Part shown: positions 1 to 11,362 of the stretch, one piece after another
How positions within the stretch are numbered: position 1 is the first letter of the stretch
Layout: each line of letters begins with the position of its first letter
NCBI GenBank assembly: GCA_012295275.1
Contig: CM022671.1
Span: 21,417,822 to 21,457,821 of the forward strand
Direction of reading: 5' to 3'
Source: Chrysomallon squamiferum
Lineage: Eukaryota > Mollusca > Gastropoda > Neomphalida > Peltospiridae
Length of the DNA stretch: 40,000 nucleotides
Program-made: the position numbers and the translations under genes
The notes under the pieces: generated by a model
What the model saw: only the letters and a program-made list of their open reading frames with translations
What the model was told of the DNA's origin: nothing
Database searches by the model: none

Positions 1-234
1 TCGTGTTTTCGCAGAGATCTTTATTTCGTAAAGGCAGCGACAAGAAAAATAACTGACAAAATGATGTTGGCAAATTATTCAATATTAAAGTGTCAACAGC
101 AGCAGAAGAAACGTCAAAAGTGGTGTTATAGATGCGGTAGTTGTTGTAATGTTGTTAATTGCTAAAAGCAGCAGTATAGAGATAGTACTGGTAGTAGATG
201 ATTTACCGACTATGGGGAGATACAGTTACAAATC

Positions 235-253
235 GTAGTAGTAGTGATAGTAA

Positions 254-289
<36 letters not shown>

Positions 290-596
290 AAGTAGTAGTA
301 CTTGTTGTTGCTGCTGGTGGTGGTGTCGTACACAGTAATAGCACTAGCAGGAGTAGTAGCTGCAGCACCAGAAGCAACAGTCTCATAGTAAGTAATCGTA
401 ATAACTTTGCTGAGTGTTGTAGTATCAGCAGCAGCAGTAGTAGTAGTAGAAGTAGTAGTTGTAGTAGTAGTAGCCTTAACTGTAGTAGTAATAGTAGTAG
501 TAATAATGATAGTAATTGCAGTTTTTTCTTTGTTGTTTTTTATTATAATAACAGCCGTAGTAGCAGTAACAGTAACAGCAGTAGTAGTAGTAATAA

Positions 597-637
<41 letters not shown>

Positions 638-681
638 ATAGTAGTAGTAGTAGTAGAGTAGTAGTAGTAGTAGTAGTAGTA
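235..681. repeat. Compound (GTA/AGT)n trinucleotide field
   Basis: Near-pure AGT runs at about 255-289 and 581-680 flank a degenerate middle of AGT, AGC and AAT triplets. The open frames across it are low-complexity Val, Ser or Tyr runs and are not taken as coding. A weaker field of the same kind lies near 3890-4130. Confidence 0.9.
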
Positions 682-2134
682 TAAACAATAAAAACGTAAT
701 CATTTAGTTACACAAGTGTCTAGTGTATTTATTGATGGTGACGCTCGAGTTGGAAACGGAAGAAAGCAATCAAAGCAACAAATCTTTCATTTCCGTTTGT
801 GACTATTTCTAGTATTATCACCTGCATGCAAACCAGGAGACAGGATATTTTTGTCAGGCATTTTTATCTGGAACTCAAGTAAATGTTTTAATCTGTTTCT
901 TTATTAATGTGAAGTTTTATATTTGGGTTACCAAACAATAAGGGTGATGTTCCTGATAATCTAGTTCAGCAGAAAGTTTGACAATAAAATAAAAATGTTT
1001 TGGATTGTTAGCTTCGTTATGGACGTCTGTCAGTCTGAAGTTTTCTTTTCATCGTTCTCACTTGGCATTAATGAAATCCGAACTCCAGTATTCATTACCA
1101 TTTTCACTGCTTGGTAATAACTATTATTTGACAGTTATGTTAAATTAAACAGAGAGACCCGAATGAAACAGTTGAAACAAATGATTTTTTTTTTTTTTTT
1201 TTTTTTTGCCGATGTTTCGTCCTTCTTAGAGCTGACTTTATGGATAGATAAAGAAATGGGGTTTTTTTTTTTTTTTTTCCCCACTATACATTACTTTTTA
1301 ATGGGAGAAATGTTTAATAAGTTTATTTAATTTTTACATACAAGATTGTCTATAATGTTTATATAAAAATCAAAACGGTATATAGAGAAGAAGGTTTATG
1401 TTACAGTTAAAACGCTTTTTGAAGAATATTTATATAATTTTATATAAACTGCTTTATGAGAACACAGTGCAAGAACAGTTTATGTTAGTCCTTGTATGGC
1501 AAAAATGTGATGTGTGTTGTTTTATGTTTTATATAGCCTATACCAGTGTAGTAGCTGCCTACTCAGACACAAGTGCAAAAACTGAATTACGTACGTACTG
1601 GCCTAATGAGAGAAAGACTGAAATTTCTCTCTTCTTCTTTCTTTTTTCACAAGAACGGTTGCTATACTTGAACGTCCCAGATACATGACAAAACGCTTAG
1701 CGTATAATTTCAAGTTTGCTTCATATCATAAAGAAATGCAGAGATAACGACTAATAGTTTTACGTATTGTATCTCTTCCTTTCGTGTACACTGATTGTAT
1801 GTTCTTAATGTAGCAACAACTTTAGTACAGTCATTTCATAGAGTACAAAATGCAGCAATTGTTCGTCAATTGTTTAATGATCGATTAATGAAAACTATCC
1901 TATCCTGGCGTATTGTGTAAGTTACAATAAAATGTGTTTGATATCATCACAAATGTTTAGATGTTATGACACGAACTGACTTGTATATGTATTTCTATAT
2001 GGTCTATGTTGGCTTAGCGGATCAACATTTTAAATGAATTTATTCTGTGTTTTTGTTAATATTTTGTTAATGCTTTAATTTATGCTGCTATTCTCGAATT
2101 TATTTTTGTCATATAATGAATAAATGGGTTTTTT

Positions 2135-2135
<1 letters not shown>

Positions 2136-2169
<34 letters not shown>

Positions 2170-2170
2170 G
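2136..2170. repeat. (TTG)n microsatellite
   Basis: A pure TTG trinucleotide run follows a short poly(T). A poly(T) run lies downstream at about 2290-2310. Confidence 0.9.
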
Positions 2171-2776
2171 CTTTAGTGACTGGTTTGTTTTGTTTAACGT
2201 GGTATTTTCGTGCTTTTTTTCTGTGTTTATCTGAGTTTTGTTTTATTTTTAAAAATTTCTGCTTTATCTATTTATTTCTTTTTCTTTTCTTTTTTTTTTT
2301 TTTTTTTTATTCCTCAACACCTTTTTCGAGTTTTGTTTGTTTGTTTGTTTGATTGACTGTTGGCTGGGGCAGATAACATAACTTAAAAAAGTATTTTTAA
2401 AATAAAATAAAATAAAAAAAATGTCTTCCTTTCTTGAACACTACGGCATGTGTGCTTTGTAGATTACGGCACTACAAATGCATGTCAAGCTCATGAGATA
2501 CGTACAAGAATTATAAGAACTGTCCCTTTAAGGACTCATAAGTGCTTTGTCCACAGATATTACTCTCTAGTCAAGATAAAAATGTATTGTTATACTTTAA
2601 ATTGTTAGCTTTAGTCTTCAACAAATATAGACTGTACTTGAGTTTCACGTACAGACTTGCTTATAAGAGATTTATTTTTTTTTTTTTTGTCTTAAATTTT
2701 TCGTTCAGAATATCGTACGAAAACAGAGTTAGATACGACATGTATGCTCAAAAATTATAATGACAGAACTCAGCTA

Positions 2777-2814
<38 letters not shown>
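2777..2814. repeat. (AAT)n microsatellite
   Basis: A pure AAT/ATA trinucleotide run of about 13 units. Confidence 0.9.
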
Positions 2815-2815
<1 letters not shown>

Positions 2816-3169
2816 TAAAGAAAACGGATAAAAAAATAGATGTGTGATATATTTTACATCGTTCGCCTTTGAAGAAAAAGACAAAGGACAGATGAAATCA
2901 GTTAATGGTGTGAAATCATTTTTTTGTTTTATTTTTTTATTATTATTCCAGAAGTTTTATATTTTCACAGCTAGAATGGATTTCATTACATATTTGAAAA
3001 TAACAAAAATTATTTTTAAATCTGCGTATGTCTGCTTGTGAGCATATGCTAATGTGCCCGCTCAAGTGAGTTTGGTGATTCGAGATTACTCAAATAACTG
3101 TGTTTTAAACGTCATTTTGTAATTATGTGAAATATCACTTTTTCAGTGCATACGTGATCATTCACAAGT

Positions 3170-3170
<1 letters not shown>

Positions 3171-3220
<50 letters not shown>
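3171..3220. repeat. (AAT)n microsatellite
   Basis: A pure AAT run of about 16 units, 55 bp on the 3' (minus-strand) side of the caveolin first exon at 3275-3340, so it lies just inside the predicted intron. Confidence 0.9.
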
Positions 3221-3274
3221 TAAATAATTAAATAATTAACTGCTGTGATATTCACGAAAAAAAAAAAAACAGAC

Positions 3275-3340
3275 CTTAACATGTTCATTCAACCCATTAG
3301 GGTCTCGGTTTACCATATCCGGTAATTCTGTTGTATCCAT
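3275..3340 (-). CDS. Caveolin N-terminal first exon E1 (core exon outside window)
   Basis: On the minus strand an ATG at 3340 opens 22 codons, MDTTELPDMVNRDPNGLNEH followed by VK, and then a GTCTG donor in phase 0. The VNRDPNGLN part matches the conserved caveolin segment just before the FEDV signature (human CAV1 has VNRDPKHLN). No core caveolin exon lies between here and base 1, so the partner exon is probably left of the window, more than 3.2 kb away. An RFX-like element lies 142 nt upstream at 3482. E1 may be the true first exon of a fourth gene or an alternative first exon shared with E2. The exon call is strong; its partner is inferred. Confidence 0.7.
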
Positions 3341-3481
3341 TTTCGATAGCGACTTTCCTTTATAAAGTCAAGTGAAGTTTTGCTATCAGGAATCAACAGA
3401 TTAAAATAAGCCGAAATAAGCATCGTTTCTGTTTACACGACAGGACTCGTCTGCTAAATATTTGCTGTTGCTTTTTCTATC

Positions 3482-3487
3482 GCCTAG
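3482..3487 (-). promoter_or_regulatory. GCCTAG element, RFX X-box-like, upstream of E1
   Basis: The plus strand reads ATCGCCTAGCATC, which matches 10 of 13 positions of an X-box-type GTTGCCTAGCAAC. It lies 142 nt upstream of the E1 ATG. Similar elements sit upstream of the other caveolin first exons. Function is inferred. Confidence 0.35.
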
Positions 3488-3642
3488 CATCCACTGGGCA
3501 CACGACGTCATGGTGTTCGTGACAACAGGTAAGAAGCAGTCTGGAGTTTCGCTGATCGTCCAAATAAAGAACTGGTTAATGGGAAAATTAATTACGTCTT
3601 ATAATTTATTTATTTTCAGTGGATTTTATTCCCAAGATGTTG

Positions 3643-3672
3643 TCTTCTTCTTCTTCTTCTTCTTCTTCTTTA
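3643..3672. repeat. (TTC)n microsatellite
   Basis: A pure TTC run, upstream of E1 on the minus strand. Confidence 0.85.
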
Positions 3673-3730
3673 TATTGATTTTAAAATGTTAGGATGGTTG
3701 TGGTGATTTTTGTGCTGTTGTTGCAGACAA

Positions 3731-3800
3731 CCCGCGCGCGTACGCACACACACATACATACATACATACACACACACACTTTTTGTGTGTGTATATAGTT
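3731..3800. repeat. Alternating CG/CA/TA purine-pyrimidine tract
   Basis: A CGCGCGCG start runs into CACACA, then CATA tetranucleotides, then CACACA, a short T loop and GTGTGT. The CA and GT arms could pair as a hairpin. Confidence 0.8.
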
Positions 3801-4443
3801 ATATATATATACTAAGATACTTATTGTTGTCTATTAAAATATTTTATAATTCTAACAATAGTTTGATCGTGAATTTAACTATTTTGGGTTAGCAGTAGGA
3901 CGAGTAATAGTAGTAGAGTCGTACTTATTTTAGTAACAGAAGTAATAGCAGTTAGTGTAGAAAAGAAATAGTTTTTAAAATAGTAGGATTAGTAGTAAAA
4001 GTATTAAGAAATGTAGTAGTAACTATAGTGTTGACAGAAGTTGCAATAATATTAGTAGCACGTTAGTATTAGCAGCAGCAGCAGTAGTAGTAGCAACAAT
4101 AACAGAAACAGCAGTAATAGTTTTACTAGTTGGATAGAAATAGTTTTGATTTGTTATTATTGTTATTGTTGAAGTTATTTTCAAATCGTTATTTTTATAT
4201 TTCATTTTACTTTGTTTTATTTTCCGATTTTTTATTTATTTTTTGTTATTAAATTAATTGTTTTTGGTATTGTATTTTAACATGCAAATAAGCACTGAAT
4301 GAATGACTGAAAGGGTGAATGAAAGACTATATAACTACATAGAACATAAAAACTAATGATAGTGAACTACCGGTTCCAAGAACTTACATCAACATAAATT
4401 AAACGGATATGACATAATTAAATATAACAAAAAGTACACAAAC

Positions 4444-4503
4444 CTTCAAACCTTCGTTCAGACTGTTCGGGTCACGGTTTTCCATATCCAGTGAATCGGC
4501 CAT
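4444..4503 (-). CDS. Caveolin N-terminal first exon E2 (core exon outside window)
   Basis: An ATG at 4503 on the minus strand opens exactly 20 codons, MADSLDMENRDPNSLNEGLK, followed by a GTTTGTG donor in phase 0. It is closely related to first exon E3 (MAESLDMEQRDPNNLNDHVK). The caveolin RDPNxLN motif is intact, but the usual HVK ending is GLK. Like E1 it has no core exon downstream within the window. Either E1 and E2 are alternative starts for one off-window core, or each has its own. The X-box-like element is 140 nt upstream at 4643. Confidence 0.68.
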
Positions 4504-4642
4504 TTTGATTCTGTTAGAGACGTATATATTTAAAACACTTCTTTTTATTTCCCTTAATAATTTCTTCTGCTAGAGTTTCAACACTGTGTTAATGAGTGTT
4601 GTCTCTTACATGTTCAGCTTGATTACTTGTTGTCATACGACT

Positions 4643-4648
4643 GCCTAG
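4643..4648 (-). promoter_or_regulatory. GCCTAG element, RFX X-box-like, upstream of E2
   Basis: The plus strand reads ACTGCCTAGCAGT, a near palindrome and 9 of 13 matches to GTTGCCTAGCAAC, 140 nt upstream of the E2 ATG. Function is inferred. Confidence 0.35.
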
Positions 4649-4787
4649 CAGTCTTGATACGAAACCGGAGGTCAGAGGTCAGCCCTGAGAATTACATCTT
4701 CTAATTAAGAGCAAGAATGGCGATAAAGCACATCATTTATTTAAAGCTCGCAGACGATTTTTTTTTAATTTATTTTTTTATTTTTTG

Positions 4788-5091
4788 TCGTTGTTGTTGT
4801 TGTTGCTGCTGTTGCTATTTCAGCAACAGAAGATTTCTGTTGCATTTGTTTTTATGTTTTATTTTATTTTAGGATTTGGCGCAGGGGGTTGCGGCATTGT
4901 TGCTGAGTTTGTTTTGTTGGTTTTTTGTTGTTGTTTTTGTTGGTTTTATTCTTTCCTTCTTTGTCTTTTCTTTGATTATTAGTTTTATCATTATCATCAT
5001 CATCATCATTACTGTTAGTGTTTTACTATCATCTTCATTATTGTTCCTATTTTATCATCATCATCATCATAATTATCATTTTTATTATTAA
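4788..5091. repeat. (TTG)n and (CAT)n microsatellite cluster
   Basis: A TTG run at 4788-4811 is followed by T-rich sequence, then CAT runs at about 4990-5010 and 5053-5073. The frames across it are low-complexity Leu, Phe and Ile and are not taken as coding. Confidence 0.75.
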
Positions 5092-7638
5092 TAGTGTTGT
5101 TTTGTTGTTGTCTATCAAAATTGGAAAGAAAATGCTTTTGTTTGTATTCTCCACTAATTCTTCATACATTTATTACCTCTTTTTTACATACAGACTTAAT
5201 TAGTATATTTTATCTTCATGATTCTTGTTGTATGTATTATTTCTCGTCTGAAAGCATGATAAAATGGCCAGTTAACCAAGAACCCAATGAGCCCATTCGA
5301 GTGCTTTTTTTGTAGTTGTGTATGTAAGATTTTCGTTGCTTTGTTTCGCCAGAGGGCCTATAATGCTTCTAAGAGGGACCCGTTCATTCTGTAAAATGAG
5401 TATTTAATTTTTTTTTTTTTTTTCCTTTAAAATATATATATATATATTTATCTTGTTCTGCTTTATTCATATAACTAAAGTATTGCATGCACCAAAGACA
5501 CGCATTTATTTATATGTTTACTTGTATGTGAACGACAGAAAAACGAGTTTCATGTTTCTTGAAGACTTCTTATCGCTGTTTCTATTATATGTAATCTACC
5601 AATCGTTTATCATTAGCTCGACAGATTTAAGTATTTCACGCTAAAGGATCGTTTTCCCAAATTTAATCACCTTTGCGTGCATTTCACACGACTTGTCACT
5701 TGTTATAAATTACTTATCTCACTCCTTTAAAATAATGAAAACCAGTTAATAAGATTTACTATGAGATATCATTTAGTCATTCCATTTTCATGACACCGTT
5801 GTATTTCTATTAACTCTGATATTCGTGAGAAAACAACGGCGTTTCCAGTCTTTATATCGATGTTTATTTACTTTATGAAAATCAACAAAACTGAAAAAAA
5901 AAAAAAAAAAAATAATAATAATAATTATTTAACGACTGTTCATTGTCAAATCTTTCAGTGTTACGCTATTAGTACCTATGGTTGCAGTTGGTATTTATTT
6001 TGACTGATTATTGTAACGTAATATAATTGTCATAAAAAGTCATAAGCCTTAAAGGTGATTTTTTGTTTCAACAATGACTCTAGAACTGACAATATAAAGA
6101 AAACTTTCTGTCGAAGGTAGAGCAAAATATGAAAATATTCAAAACTACTGGCATAATAGTGGGCGCTAAAAAGAAAAAAAATTTCCCATTCTAGATAATG
6201 TTCAATTATTGATAATAATTTATAATGAAATATTTCTTCTGATGTCAGAGAAATTACAAGAGAGAATTCGCCATCAAAAAGTACATGGGTCAACAAAGGC
6301 GTCACAGAATTCACTGTGTGAGAGATCCACATCACTAAATCGATTTCCAAATTAACTCTTTACGTCAGAAATAAATAGCACATCAATACATCAATATTCT
6401 GATATGTAAGTCAGTAATTCCGAGTTTGTGTTCAGTTCTACATATAAGACTTTGTAACCATTCTCTTTTTCCTTTTATCATTGTCGTAGATTTAAAGGTT
6501 GTTAAGTCAAATAAATGCTAGTATTCACATACCCATTCATTCTTATCAATTAATCGTCTTGCAGTACAAATGGAACGACGATAGTTTTTAACATTTGTAG
6601 AGAAGGTGACAGATATATTTATGGCTAAGATATAGTAATACGTTCCATTTTCTGCCACTGCACCGATGTCTTAAAAAGCAAGATCATGTTCGCTTATATA
6701 TATATAAAGCAAGTTTGGAGAATTTTTTTAATTGGAACCAGACTGCAAATGAACTGAAGAGTAGAAATTAAATCTCCTCTTCTTCGTCCAGACATAAAAG
6801 CCGTGTCGAATTAAGGCAAATACACTGGGCCCATTTAATTATCTTTTTACTTCGTGATTATATATGTAGTGGCCTTCGTGCATTGATTTCTCTGGGGCCT
6901 ATAATGGTTCTAAGTCGCTTCTGCTTAAGAGCGATGGTTGTTGGTTTAACCACAATGCGATCTAAGCTGAGTGTGGCCATGAAAATCGCGATTTGTACAC
7001 AGCACTTAACATTAATTATAAACATAACTGAGATAAAACGAAATGAACCCGTAACTGCAGATAAAACAAAACAATAGTTCGTAAAAAGTAAGAGTGTTTA
7101 TTGCTTGTGACAAAATAATGCTTTGTTTAAATAAGAAACAAAATATATATATATATATATATACATTTTGTGATACATGCATGTTTTTGTAGTCAATGAT
7201 TTTTGTAAATGAAGGTTATAATACCCTCTTTCGAACCGTAATTTAAAAAAGATATATTAAAAAAAATTTACTAATGACGAAGCAAGTTTGTTCATCACAA
7301 GCCTTCAGAAAATCATAAGGATAATAATTATAACAGTTACTTTTTCTTGTAGATCTTAAGGCATGATATCTTCTTTGTGACAAATTTTTTTTTTTTTTTA
7401 ATGAAATGTATTATTGTTGTTTTTAAAATAAACTTACAGACACATCTAGTAACGAATACAGAACACAAAATAATGTCGAGGACGGATTTGTACGGCTTTT
7501 GCTAAAGATTTGTTAAAGATTTCTAATGTTTCAGAAATATTAACACATGTGTTTCAAAAAATTTTAACATTTAAAATAAAAATATTTTTGTCGAGTTACT
7601 GAACAGTTATAAAGGTTATGAAAAATTGCCGATTTTAG

Positions 7639-7659
7639 TTTATTTCATTTCGATTTATT
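7639..7659 (-). terminator. Poly(A) signals of caveolin A
   Basis: Two AATAAA hexamers on the minus strand, 7654-7659 and 7639-7644, lie about 40-60 nt past the caveolin A stop codon, a normal position for a short 3' UTR. Confidence 0.5.
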
Positions 7660-7697
7660 TTTACGAAGATAGTAGTTTCCGTCCCCTGTTATCTTCT

Positions 7698-8627
7698 TTA
7701 CTTATTTTCCACCCGGATGTTGCTGAACATCATCCCAAAAGCCTCGCAGACGGGAGCCAAACAGCAGTTGATGCACGATCCAAAGAATTTCTGAGCACAT
7801 CCCAAGTTGATCATGCAGACTCGGAGACACGGCGAAATCTGCCAGACGTGCTGGAAGGTGATCATGGCAAACTCACAGCCCCAGCAGAACGACAGCGGGA
7901 TGGCGCAGAGAAAGGTCAGCAAGACGTAACAGCAGTTCTTGCTGCACGTGAAGCACTTGTACGAGTTCCGCCAGACGCAGTCCTGGCTATGGCCTCCTTC
8001 CGGTTCACCGATAACATCTTCAAACAATACCTAAAAAGAAAAACCGAAAGAGAATTATAAAAAAAAAAAAAAAAAAATAAAAAAAAAATAGTGTTATAAT
8101 AGATTTTGTTCGTTTATTGATTTTTTTTTTTTTAAATTTTTTTATATTATTATTAGCATTGATTATTATATTGCCATAGTTGTAAAAAAAATTATTTTTA
8201 AAAATTAAAAATACAAAATTAATGATAATAGGTTACCTTTTCAAATTAAACAAAACTGACTAATAATAAATGGTCGATCCCCTAATTTCCCTCTGTTAGT
8301 AAAAGCATTTTGTTAATCCTCAGATAACGCAGGTAATTAAATGCAAATTTTGCATAAACAAAGGTAATGTTTTCTGTCATAAACAGAGCGTTGCTAGGTC
8401 GTGTTTGTTTTTTGTCTGTTGGTTACAGCTAACAAACAAACATTAAAAACGTGCGTGTCAAGCGATCGGATATCGGCTTTATGAGCTTTTTAAAATCTGA
8501 ACATGAAAAAGTAAAGTTTAGAGGCAACATTAAAATCAAACCTAACACGTGTTATGATATAGGTGTTATTTTACAAACCCAAGCATGCATATATTTTGAA
8601 AATACGCAGAACAGATAGACAGACACA

Positions 8628-8660
<33 letters not shown>

Positions 8661-10001
8661 CATCATGAATATATTTATTAAAAAAAAAAATTCTTTTAAT
8701 GTTTTTCTTCTTCTTTTTTTTAAATTATATTTAGTTCCATATTCATAAATACCATCCATATTTGAAAGAAATTTGTTTATTATTGTACTAATATTGCCAA
8801 TATATTTCGTTATAGTTTTTATCTCTAAAAAGAAGGATATAAAACATTTATCTTGTACCAGTTCAATCCAGAGCGCGTAGCCGATAAAATAAATAAAACA
8901 TGTGCCATTGACACGTTTTTACATGATTTATCATCTTATACAAGCATATCTCTTACATATAGTATAGTTCAAAGTCAACGCATTATCTTTTAGGGAAAAA
9001 AAAAAACTGATACGAAAATTAGACAAAATAGAATAGATATAACTCCCAAACATACGCTATGAAAGGATGGCTAATATTATAACTCCAGTGCTAACAAAGA
9101 ATTAATTTGTTTTATGATGTCCAGTAAAAGTAAAATTCAATTTAGGTATTTTTATTGTTATTACTGTTATTATTATTATTATCATAATCATCATCATCAT
9201 CATCATTATCGTCATCATTACTATTTTTTTTTTTTTTTTGTTATTATGTAATGTACATTGAAAACATTCCTGGAATTGTAACTTAGTGAGACCTCTATCC
9301 CTCAACTAACTCTCTAACTGCACAATTGTAAAACTACCGTATGCTTTCCTCTGACTCCATTTTGACATGCTAACACTAAAACTGTTCTGAGTTTGATGGA
9401 CCTGATATAAAACCATTCGAAATTCTTGTCCCGTCACATCGTAAAATTACAAGAAATAAAAAGTACTACCGTTGATTTACTGATTTCGAATAAACATTTC
9501 AGATATGGAATATAAAAGTCTTGAATTCTGTTAGTTCGTTCAGTTAATTTCTGCTAATAAATGTACACATTATTAATAATTTTTTCTAGATAATTCAAAA
9601 GCACTCTCTTTGCAAACTTTCGTTCCATATTTCTTGAAACACCTGAAAGAAGCAGGCTTAGAAAATAATTTCAGCGAATGAGTACGACTTAATGTTTATT
9701 TAAAAGTAATGTATTGGATGAAATTAGATAATGAAGACAAAAATGATAATTAATCTAATCTAATCTAATCTAATCTAATCTGATCTGATCTAACCTAATA
9801 ATTATATTCTCTTCCAGTATTTAAAGACTAAACGTAAAACCTAAAGACAACGACAACGACGTTGATGACTTCAGTTTGCGACCATCTTCAGAAATGTTTT
9901 AAACTTTCGTTTTAAATCAGTAAAAAATAGTTATCATATACCTTAACGTGATCATTAAGATTGTTGGGATCCCGTTGCTCCATGTCCAATGATTCAGCCA
10001 T
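7698..10001 (-). CDS. Caveolin A (2 exons, E3 + core A)
   Basis: Caveolins are hairpin membrane proteins that oligomerise and shape membrane invaginations. Exons: 9942-10001 (ATG at 10001, 20 codons containing RDPNNLN, GTATATG donor) and 7698-8030 (after an AG acceptor, TAA at 7698). The junction is phase 0 and the product has 130 residues. FEDVIGEPEG (23-32) matches the caveolin signature. The scaffolding-like segment starts DCVWRNSY (37-44). The intramembrane hairpin is about 57-87, with Pro65 at the place of CAV1 Pro110. The C-terminus ends in FSNIRVENK. It is shorter than vertebrate CAV1 (178) because the long N-terminal extension is absent. The core has 15 cysteines, far more than CAV1. 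An alternative first exon (E4, 11116-11178) may also feed this core. The homology is clear; orthology to a particular vertebrate caveolin is not. Confidence 0.85.
8618..8658. repeat. (CA)n microsatellite
   Basis: AGACAC units lead into a pure CA run of about 15 units within the caveolin A intron. Confidence 0.9.
9152..9212. repeat. ATT/ATC trinucleotide tract
   Basis: ATT units pass into CAT units. The minus-strand frame across it is a Met/Ile run and not coding. Confidence 0.8.
9751..9800. repeat. (TAATC)n pentanucleotide array
   Basis: Six perfect TAATC units, then two TGATC, then TAACC and TAATA. The minus-strand unit is TTAGA. Confidence 0.9.
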
Positions 10002-10157
10002 GCTTATAATTTATCCGAGTTAACAAAAAAATCTGTTACAAAAAATATACGGGTTCTCTCTGCTGTTACCCTGATCGTGCCAGTACTTCTACCAGAGTGA
10101 GATAATAGATCTTCTTCAAACATTAATGCATTCGGTTACCCATTTTGTTTTCCCATT

Positions 10158-10163
10158 GCCTAG
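10158..10163 (-). promoter_or_regulatory. GCCTAG element, RFX X-box-like, upstream of E3
   Basis: The plus strand reads ATTGCCTAGCGAT, 10 of 13 matches to GTTGCCTAGCAAC, 157 nt upstream of the E3 ATG. Function is inferred. Confidence 0.38.
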
Positions 10164-10562
10164 CGATTGTGAAACAACAGCGACAGGGACTCGCGTGACA
10201 ACACTTCAAAACTTACGTGTTGAATTCCTAAATTTAAAGAAAGTCACGTGACTAGTAATTTCACGACAATAGTGGAGCGAGCTTATTGTGTCGCCATCTT
10301 GCTTGTGTCCTTGATTCATTGAGCGTTTCAGTACAGTAACTGTATTCGATCATTCAACCGATAATATTTTTAATTTTTTTTATATATTTTTTTATATATA
10401 TTTGGGGGCGGGGGATGAGTTACAAATATTTAAAAACATGATTCTATTATTTATTAGTGGAATATCGGCTGTTAAAGTAGAATCATAAAGAGAAGCGTAT
10501 CTGCATTAAAAAAAACAAAAAAAAAAACATATATAAGCGATAAAGAAGCTTTTGAAAAACTA

Positions 10563-10760
<198 letters not shown>

Positions 10761-11115
10761 ACTACAGACATATATTTTATCCACCACCTTTTACAAGTCC
10801 TTGTCTTTCGTACTTAAAGAAGGTCAATAAATAAATAAATAAATAATTAAATACACAATCAACTCATTTTATTCTTTCTTTCAAGTTAAAACAAGCCAAA
10901 CTGAGTAAGGCAGTAAAAACGATGTCTTTTAAGTGTAACATCAATGCATTAATCATTACAGCTGGTGTGAGTGCTAGCTACTTTCCAATAAAAAAAAATT
11001 TAAAAACCACTTTAAAAGAATACAAAACTTAGAATATCTTAGTGTTGTTTTTGTAATACTATAATACCGTAACCTTCAATACAATGATATTCAGTAATTT
11101 GTGCGTAAATCTTAC

Positions 11116-11178
11116 CTTGAGATGATCGTTCAAATTATTGGGATCACGTTTCAAGATATCAATTTCTTCTTGAGACAT
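11116..11178 (-). CDS. Caveolin N-terminal alternative first exon E4
   Basis: An ATG at 11178 on the minus strand opens 21 codons, MSQEEIDILKRDPNNLNDHL followed by K, and a consensus GTAAG donor in phase 0. RDPNNLNDHLK is the caveolin motif. EIDI resembles the EIDL that precedes VNRDP in CAV1. The next caveolin exon downstream is another first exon (E3) and then core A, with no core of its own in between. It most simply splices to core A (7698-8030), skipping E3 across a 3.1 kb intron, to give a 131-residue protein. Alternatively its own core was lost and it is a relic. Its strong donor favours use. Confidence 0.65.
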
Positions 11179-11273
11179 TGTTAATTAATTTTATTATTTT
11201 TTTTTTTTTTTTTTTTAAATCTAAAGAATCTGGAACTATCTTATTTTCAGAAACGCAAATAAATTAACTAATG

Positions 11274-11297
11274 TTTGTCTGTCTGTCTGTCTGTCCG
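11274..11297. repeat. (TCTG)n microsatellite
   Basis: Six tetranucleotide units about 100 bp upstream of the E4 ATG. Confidence 0.85.
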
Positions 11298-11356
11298 GAT
11301 AGCTTGTTTCGAAATTTAACCTACTCCCGAGTGACCGTTATTGTTTTCGTATCATC

Positions 11357-11362
11357 GCCTAG
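11357..11362 (-). promoter_or_regulatory. GCCTAG element, RFX X-box-like, upstream of E4
   Basis: The plus strand reads ATCGCCTAGAAAC, 10 of 13 matches to GTTGCCTAGCAAC, 179 nt upstream of the E4 ATG. It abuts a cluster of interleaved inverted repeats. Function is inferred. Confidence 0.35.

Larger units (their letters stand above)
1..3274. other. Repeat-rich region without a recognised exon, probable caveolin intron
   Basis: No exon is recognised here on either strand. The stretch lies downstream (minus strand) of two caveolin first exons. The expected core exon, whose plus-strand image would include the complement of the FEDV codons, is not present. It is therefore probably intron leading to a core exon left of the window. 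It holds a long GTA-type repeat field, poly(T) runs near 1184-1207, 1261-1279 and 2290-2310, and TTG and AAT microsatellites. Confidence 0.5.
4504..7630. other. Intergenic stretch between caveolin core A and first exon E2
   Basis: No exon is recognised. It holds (TTG)n at 4788-4811, a CAT/ATT tract at about 4990-5073, an AT run near 5434, poly(A)/AAT near 5895-5925 and an AT run at 7144-7164. A minus-strand open frame at 6030-6350 (106 codons) has no recognisable domain and is not called as a gene. A related short sequence occurs twice, near 5350 and 6890. Confidence 0.5.
8031..9941 (-). other. Caveolin A intron
   Basis: This 1.9 kb AT-rich intron holds poly(A/T) runs (8060-8130, 9223-9238), a (CA)n tract at 8618-8658, an ATT/ATC tract at 9152-9212 and a TAATC pentamer array at 9751-9800. 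No other exon is seen. A plus-strand GTTGCTAGGTCG near 8388 resembles the X-box-like elements found upstream of the first exons. Confidence 0.55.

Noticed and set aside
244-703. Open frames of Val, Ser or Tyr runs on both strands
   Set aside because: Translations of the AGT repeat field, low-complexity in every frame.
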